Assembly (NCBI GenBank): GCA_947461445.1
Contig: CANHKV010000008.1
Coordinates: forward strand, 1-51,737
Direction of reading: 5' to 3'
DNA from: Holosporales bacterium
GTDB taxonomy: Bacteria; Pseudomonadota; Alphaproteobacteria; Holosporales; Holosporaceae
Length of the DNA stretch: 51,737 bases
The notes below the pieces were generated by a model. That model was not told the origin of the DNA and did no database searches. It saw nothing but the letters and a program-made list of their open reading frames with translations. A program made the position numbers and the translations under genes. Below are positions 47,244 to 51,737 of this stretch, one piece after another (position 1 is the first letter of the stretch; the number at the start of each line of letters is the position of its first letter).

Positions 47244-49043
47244 ATGTTTTGGATTTCTGGTGTGTTCAGCAAATGGTCACAGTTTAGATGGTCTTTGGCT
47301 TCTGGGTTATGGGGTGCGCTGTGGGGATTGCTCATGGCCAGCGTTATATCGGCTGGACCCGTCACTGTGAAGTGGGGAACACCAGAATGGACCTCGGCGA
47401 CCCATGTGCGCATACCATTGACAATCAGCCTCTATTCCAACTGGAAAATTTATGGCCCAGTTTTAAAGGACACCGATATTGGCCAACCCACCACCCTTAC
47501 ATGGGATCAATCAACCAATATTTGGCATGTCGATGCCCATTGGCCTGACTATGATTTCACCAGGGTGATTAACAACAGGGTGATTAGCAATGTGTCTAAG
47601 CTGGGGGATCCATCTCAAGAAGAAATAGACTCTCGCATGCAAAGCCTCATAACCGTGAATCTTGATGTCTCTTTGAAAGAGCGGTCCCCAGCATGCATAC
47701 AGATGGTGGTTCGCGGTTTGGCGTGCTCCAAGGTATGCCAACCGTTTGATATCGCATTACCGGATTTGATTTTGACTCCGCCCGCCATGACGTGGTTTGA
47801 TTGGTGGTTTATGTTGGGGTGTGCCTTTTTAGGCGGATTGATCCTGAACATTATGCCCTGTGTTTTACCCGTTTTGGCCTTAAAGCTGAAAGGCTTGACC
47901 CAACAAGGGCCAGATATGTTTCGATCCATATGTCTTGTTACAACGGGGGGCATTGTCACGGGGTTTTGGGGATTGGCGGCACTGACCATCTTGGTTAAAA
48001 CGGTTTTTCAGCAACAGGTGGGATGGGGAATGCATTTGCAAAACCCCTATTTTGTCGCGTGCATGATCATCATCATGATGTTTGGTGGTTTTGGGCTGTT
48101 GGGGTTATTTCATGTCAATACTCCCCAATGGGCGGGGGCGTTGTTGGCTCCGGCACAACGGCGTTCGGCGTATACCCAGGCCTTTTTATCGGGCCTGGTG
48201 GCGGTTTTGTTGGCCACACCGTGCTCTGCGCCCTTTTTAGGGACGGCTCTGGGGTTTGCGCTGACAGGGCAGGGCATAGAGATCATCATATTTTATACGG
48301 CCATTGCTTTGGGTTTTGCCTTGCCCTATGTATTGGGCCTGATTTTCCCCATTCATAAGATATTGCCTCGACCAGGGCAGTGGATGGTGACGTTTGAAAA
48401 AATTCTTGGGTTTTGTTTGATGCTATCGGCCGGATGGTTTGTGGCCACATCATTGGCGGGATTATTGGGTTTACCTTGGGACAAGGTGGCGCTCGGCCTG
48501 TGGACCGTATGGCTGGTTTTGCCTTTTGTGGCTGGAATCCGAGTCATTTCATCCAGCCCAAAGATGTATAAGGCTGTGGTGTACGCCATTCCTGGAATTT
48601 TTTCCATTCTGTTGTTGATTTTACCAGCCTTGCCTGGCCCCATAGAACACCCCATTTCCATGCAAGATGGATCCGTATCGTGGCAGGCTTTTTCCTCAGA
48701 AACTTTGGAATCTGGTCTGATGCAAGGCAAAACGGTGGTGGTGGATATTACGGGGATGGGGTGTGCTTTGTGCATGGTGAACAAGTCTGTATTTAAACAC
48801 CAGGGGGTCCAAGAACGTTTGCAACGGCCCAATGTCCTGTGTTTGCGCGGTGATTTTACCAGAGGAGACCCAGCCTTGATGATGTTTTTACGAAAATATG
48901 GCCGTTCCGCCATACCATTTAATATGGTGATTAACGCCAAGCATCCCAAAGGGGTTGTATTATCCGAACGCCTGACCCGAGAAGAATTGTTGGGGGCTGT
49001 GGCTTTTGTGGAAAATCCAACGGAAACCCCATCTGTGAAATAA
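47244..49043 (+). CDS. DsbD/ScsB-type transmembrane thiol-disulfide reductase
   Basis: The 599-residue protein has a signal or anchor helix (about 17-36), a periplasmic N-terminal domain with CSKVC, an eight-or-so-helix membrane domain with NIMPCVLPVL and TPCSAPFLGTALGFA (the two redox Cys), and a C-terminal thioredoxin-like domain with GMGCALCMVNK. Such proteins carry electrons from cytosolic thioredoxin to the periplasm for DsbC-like proteins or cytochrome maturation. The N-terminal Cys pair is ScsB/DsbD-like. ATG 47244 has AAGG 7 bases upstream. Confidence 0.9.
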   Translation: MFWISGVFSKWSQFRWSLASGLWGALWGLLMASVISAGPVTVKWGTPEWTSATHVRIPLTISLYSNWKIYGPVLKDTDIGQPTTLTWDQSTNIWHVDAHWPDYDFTRVINNRVISNVSKLGDPSQEEIDSRMQSLITVNLDVSLKERSPACIQMVVRGLACSKVCQPFDIALPDLILTPPAMTWFDWWFMLGCAFLGGLILNIMPCVLPVLALKLKGLTQQGPDMFRSICLVTTGGIVTGFWGLAALTILVKTVFQQQVGWGMHLQNPYFVACMIIIMMFGGFGLLGLFHVNTPQWAGALLAPAQRRSAYTQAFLSGLVAVLLATPCSAPFLGTALGFALTGQGIEIIIFYTAIALGFALPYVLGLIFPIHKILPRPGQWMVTFEKILGFCLMLSAGWFVATSLAGLLGLPWDKVALGLWTVWLVLPFVAGIRVISSSPKMYKAVVYAIPGIFSILLLILPALPGPIEHPISMQDGSVSWQAFSSETLESGLMQGKTVVVDITGMGCALCMVNKSVFKHQGVQERLQRPNVLCLRGDFTRGDPALMMFLRKYGRSAIPFNMVINAKHPKGVVLSERLTREELLGAVAFVENPTETPSVK

Positions 49044-49145
49044 GATGATCAACGCCACGTCTGGTAAAAAACCCCAGGTGTTCTTGTTTTGACAACGGTG
49101 GAAAGGGCAGGGTATTGTGTAAAAACATGATAAAAGAGGCTAACC

Positions 49146-49388
49146 ATGGCGACCAATACGCAATCATCAACAGAGCAGAGTTTTGAAGAATCCTTGAAAG
49201 AACTGGAAGGTTTGGTCAAGCGATTTGAGGAAGGGCAATTGACTCTGGACCAGGCCGTAGCAGCCTTTACCCGCGGGACCCTATTAAAAAAGCAATGCGA
49301 GGTGAAATTGCAACAAGCCAAATCTAAAATAGAGTTGGTTACTGCGGAACAATCTGGGTCAGATTCTGATGCGCTAGATTCGAAATAA
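49146..49388 (+). CDS. xseB: Exodeoxyribonuclease VII small subunit
   Basis: The 80-residue protein contains SFEESLKELEGLVKRFEEGQ and LTLDQAVAAFTRGTLLKKQC, the XseB helical hairpin, and a Ser/Asp-rich end. It partners XseA to degrade single-stranded DNA; xseA is not nearby. AGAGG precedes ATG 49146. Confidence 0.93.
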   Translation: MATNTQSSTEQSFEESLKELEGLVKRFEEGQLTLDQAVAAFTRGTLLKKQCEVKLQQAKSKIELVTAEQSGSDSDALDSK

Positions 49389-49555
49389 TGGTTATAATGA
49401 TGTAAGATGTTCTTCATCATCCCGTTTGTTTTTAAGCAGGAAGACATGGAGACAGAGCAAAGAATTTTCTGATTTTTTCTGCAAAAGTAATAGAAAAGAG
49501 AGTGTTTTCTTGGCACTATACAATCTGTAGATCAATGACATGATGGGGTGATGTG

Positions 49556-50929
49556 ATGGTAAATGTGGGACAAAACAACGGTCACATCGGGGCGTACGAT
49601 AAGCAGATCATAAAATCCAGATGGGGAATGATGGCCACCAACCTGGTTATTCTGACATTGGCGGTGTCTGTGGTTGGGGCAAGCCCTGGATCAAACCATG
49701 AAAAAGGAGCTGTGGGTGCGTCCAGCACATTATCCTCTGCTGTACCCAGTGGAAAAGGTACTGGAAAATCCGCGCAATCGGCTGGGGGAAAAACAGTGGC
49801 ACGCGATGAAAAAACAGGCAAAAAAAGTCTTGCATCCTCTGCTGTGCCTGATGGATTAAAAATGCCTACCACCACGACACAAGCCCGGTATGCCTATTTA
49901 AAAGATTTATCTACCCAGTGCGTTTTGTTGGACAAGGGGTCTGATGATTCCATGGCACCATCCTCCATGACAAAAATCGTTACGGTGTACTTGATGTTAC
50001 AGGCATTGGCGCAAAAATCCTTGGATTGGTCAGACCTGATTTATGTATCCAAAAATGCCGCCACAAGACCTGGCAGCCGTATGTTTATCAAACCAGAGGA
50101 AAGCATCCGTGTGCTTGATTTGCTCAAAGGCATTGTGGTGACATCTGGCAATGATGCATGTACAGCCATGGCAGAACATTTGGGGGGCAGTGAAGAAGGG
50201 TTTGCAGAGTTGATGAATGGGTTGGCGTTGAATCTGGGAATGACGAATTCCCATTTTACCAATGCCTCTGGTTTACCCGATGAGGGGCATTACAGCACGT
50301 GCAAGGATTTGGCCATTATTGCCGAACGCACCATCACAGATTTCCCAAAAGAATATGCCCAATTTTATAAATTAACGTCCTTTAAATTTAATGGCGTACA
50401 ACAGCCCAACCGCAATGATTTGTTAAAAGGGGGGTTTGCCGATGGCATGAAAACGGGTATGACGGATGCAGGAAAATATGGCATTGTGGCCACAGCCGTA
50501 CGACCAGGCCACCCCCCACGGCGCTTGTTATTGGTGCTTAATGGGGTGGCCAGTTCATCATTACGTGCAGCAGAGGCTCGGCGATTGTTGAATTGGGGCT
50601 TTCAGCGGTTTGAGTCGCTGGTGGTGCCCAAAGGACGCTGTATGGCCACATTAACCTTATGGAAAGAGGGCAGCGTTAACTTGGTCACTGACTCCGATTT
50701 GGCCATCACGTTACCAAAAGGAACCCTGCGTCGCGCGAAAATAGTGGCCCGTTATCACCAGCCGTTAACGCCACCTGTTAAAAAAGGTCAAAAACTAGGT
50801 GAATTGGTCATCCATATGGATGACCTTGCCCCTATGGTAATGCCGCTGGTGGCAGAAAGCGATGTGTCTGCACCAGGATTATGGGGCACTTTGAAGGGGA
50901 TATTTTCAGGGCGCGCACCCGCAGCATAA
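49556..50929 (+). CDS. D-alanyl-D-alanine carboxypeptidase (S11, PBP5-like)
   Basis: The 457-residue protein has a hydrophobic export segment at about 25-43 (start at ATG 49556, or at 49628 if the first residues are not translated), a low-complexity Ser/Gly/Lys linker, and the S11 motifs S137-M-T-K140, S197-G-N199 and K299-T-G301. A C-terminal domain (GQKLGELVIHMD) fits PBP5_C. It removes D-Ala from peptidoglycan stems in the periplasm. It is the second S11 enzyme of the window; unlike the one at 33060 it keeps PBP5_C and lacks the basic tail. Confidence 0.92.
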   Translation: MVNVGQNNGHIGAYDKQIIKSRWGMMATNLVILTLAVSVVGASPGSNHEKGAVGASSTLSSAVPSGKGTGKSAQSAGGKTVARDEKTGKKSLASSAVPDGLKMPTTTTQARYAYLKDLSTQCVLLDKGSDDSMAPSSMTKIVTVYLMLQALAQKSLDWSDLIYVSKNAATRPGSRMFIKPEESIRVLDLLKGIVVTSGNDACTAMAEHLGGSEEGFAELMNGLALNLGMTNSHFTNASGLPDEGHYSTCKDLAIIAERTITDFPKEYAQFYKLTSFKFNGVQQPNRNDLLKGGFADGMKTGMTDAGKYGIVATAVRPGHPPRRLLLVLNGVASSSLRAAEARRLLNWGFQRFESLVVPKGRCMATLTLWKEGSVNLVTDSDLAITLPKGTLRRAKIVARYHQPLTPPVKKGQKLGELVIHMDDLAPMVMPLVAESDVSAPGLWGTLKGIFSGRAPAA

Positions 50930-51101
50930 AAACAGATCTATGGTATGACCTGGTTTTGGGTTTTTTCAACGGGGGCATTTGCTGATTATGTCGGTATTGC
51001 CCATGCCTCTATTGTTCTTCTCATAGACCCGGGGAGGCCGTACGCTCTGGCGTGCCCCCTCTTCCTATCAAGGGGGTGCATTAAACAGGATATGGGCTTG
51101 T

Positions 51102-51737
51102 TTAACCCAAGCGGGACCCATCCTCTGATAAGCTAGGGGATTTATTCTTGACCAAATGCTCCATAACAGCGGAGGGTAGATCCGACAGGGCTACTAGATT
51201 TTGCTGACCAGAGTTCATGCATTTGATTTGGACGCACCCCTTTTCCCATTCTTGGGCATTGGCCAACACCACCACGGGAAACCCCTTTCGATTGGCATAA
51301 TTCAATTGGTTTTTTAACGAAGACAGGCCAAAGAAAACCTCTGTCCGGACCCCCAGATCGCGTAACCTGTCGCCCAGCTGAATGGACGCATCCAAATATT
51401 GAGCATCCTGGACGCACATCAACACATCGCCGGATGGGGACAGGGGGGTCTGATGCTCTATAAATCGAGCAAACAGTCGAGACAACCCGATGGACGCACC
51501 AACGCCAGGGAAAGCCTTTTTTGAAGAGAGCATGCTGGCAAGATGGTCATAACGCCCGCCAGCACAAATGCTGCCCAAATCCGCATGTTGTGGCAATTTT
51601 GCTTCGAAGGTAATGCCCGAATAATAGGTTAACCCTCTGGCCAATAGTGGGGAAAATACAATGGTTTCAGGTCCCATGCCTCGCATACACAGGTGCTGAA
51701 TGGTCTGATCTAGGTGCCGTAACCCATCATGAAAACC
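51102..51737 (-). CDS. hisS: Histidyl-tRNA synthetase, 3' part (truncated by window end)
   Basis: The frame is open to the window edge. It has HisRS motifs LARGLTYYSGITFEA and ICAGGRYDHLASML, the class II motif 3 GVGASIGLSRLFARF, and the anticodon-binding domain. About 211 C-terminal residues are present; the N-terminus with motifs 1 and 2 lies beyond the window. It charges tRNA-His. Confidence 0.95.
   Translation of the reverse strand, partial: GFHDGLRHLDQTIQHLCMRGMGPETIVFSPLLARGLTYYSGITFEAKLPQHADLGSICAGGRYDHLASMLSSKKAFPGVGASIGLSRLFARFIEHQTPLSPSGDVLMCVQDAQYLDASIQLGDRLRDLGVRTEVFFGLSSLKNQLNYANRKGFPVVVLANAQEWEKGCVQIKCMNSGQQNLVALSDLPSAVMEHLVKNKSPSLSEDGSRLG

Noticed and set aside
51032-51061. 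Terminator between the S11 gene and hisS
   Set aside because: A GC-rich imperfect hairpin is present, but no T-tract follows on either strand.

Overview
The window looks like a chromosomal stretch of an alphaproteobacterium with a reduced, rearranged genome, most likely a host-associated lineage of the Holosporales/Rickettsiales kind; that taxonomic placement is inference. The signs are a circularly permuted (two-piece) tmRNA gene, an alphaproteobacterial-type SspB, a large-type NAD-glutamate dehydrogenase that has lost its N-terminal half, a ribosomal-protein operon broken at both ends, a decayed metallo-beta-lactamase-fold gene, unusually long gene-poor stretches and many short tandem duplications. 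No phage, insertion sequence, CRISPR array or secretion-system cluster was recognised.

Layout. 1-5.8 kb: a Bax-inhibitor-1 family membrane protein, an orphan PIN-domain toxin-like gene, tRNA-Trp, an M23 murein peptidase with a basic tail, then a 0.7 kb array of 98- and 38-bp repeats, and rpmB. 5.8-11.1 kb: rpsB-tsf, an MlaD-type protein and gyrB, followed by a possible structured RNA (11235-11400). 11.5-16.7 kb: a large secreted protein of unknown function, rpsD, accB (its 3' end duplicated and no accC following), pgeF and trxA. 17-25.4 kb: short NAD-GDH with its own promoter, rho, then rpsC-rplP-rpmC-rpsQ-rplN-rplX-rplE-rpsN-rpsH-rplF-rplR. 25.4-28.1 kb: a decaying MBL-fold gene, degenerate repeats, and the ssrA-sspB pair on the minus strand. 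28.1-31.7 kb: ftsQ-ftsA-ftsZ (minus) and tRNA-Pro. 31.8-42.2 kb: a polyprenyl synthase, maf-dac (minus), a possible outer-membrane protein, a lytic transglycosylase (minus), and dapA-addA. 42.3-44.8 kb: two secreted low-complexity proteins (minus). 45-51.7 kb: smpB-ygfZ, a HAD phosphatase, a DsbD-type transporter, xseB, a second D,D-carboxypeptidase and the 3' part of hisS.

Themes. Peptidoglycan synthesis, remodelling and division are strongly represented (M23 peptidase, two S11 carboxypeptidases, lytic transglycosylase, ftsQAZ, dapA). Trans-translation is represented by three parts: ssrA, its tag-recognition adaptor sspB directly downstream, and smpB. Several gene pairs overlap by ATGA (ftsQ/ftsA, maf/dac, dapA/addA, smpB/ygfZ, rpsQ/rplN), indicating translational coupling. 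The observations most worth follow-up are the permuted ssrA with an unusually long tag joined to sspB through alternative hairpins, the repeat array carrying DnaA-box-like sites, the three-hairpin RNA candidate downstream of gyrB, and the half-length NAD-GDH with an extended -10 promoter.
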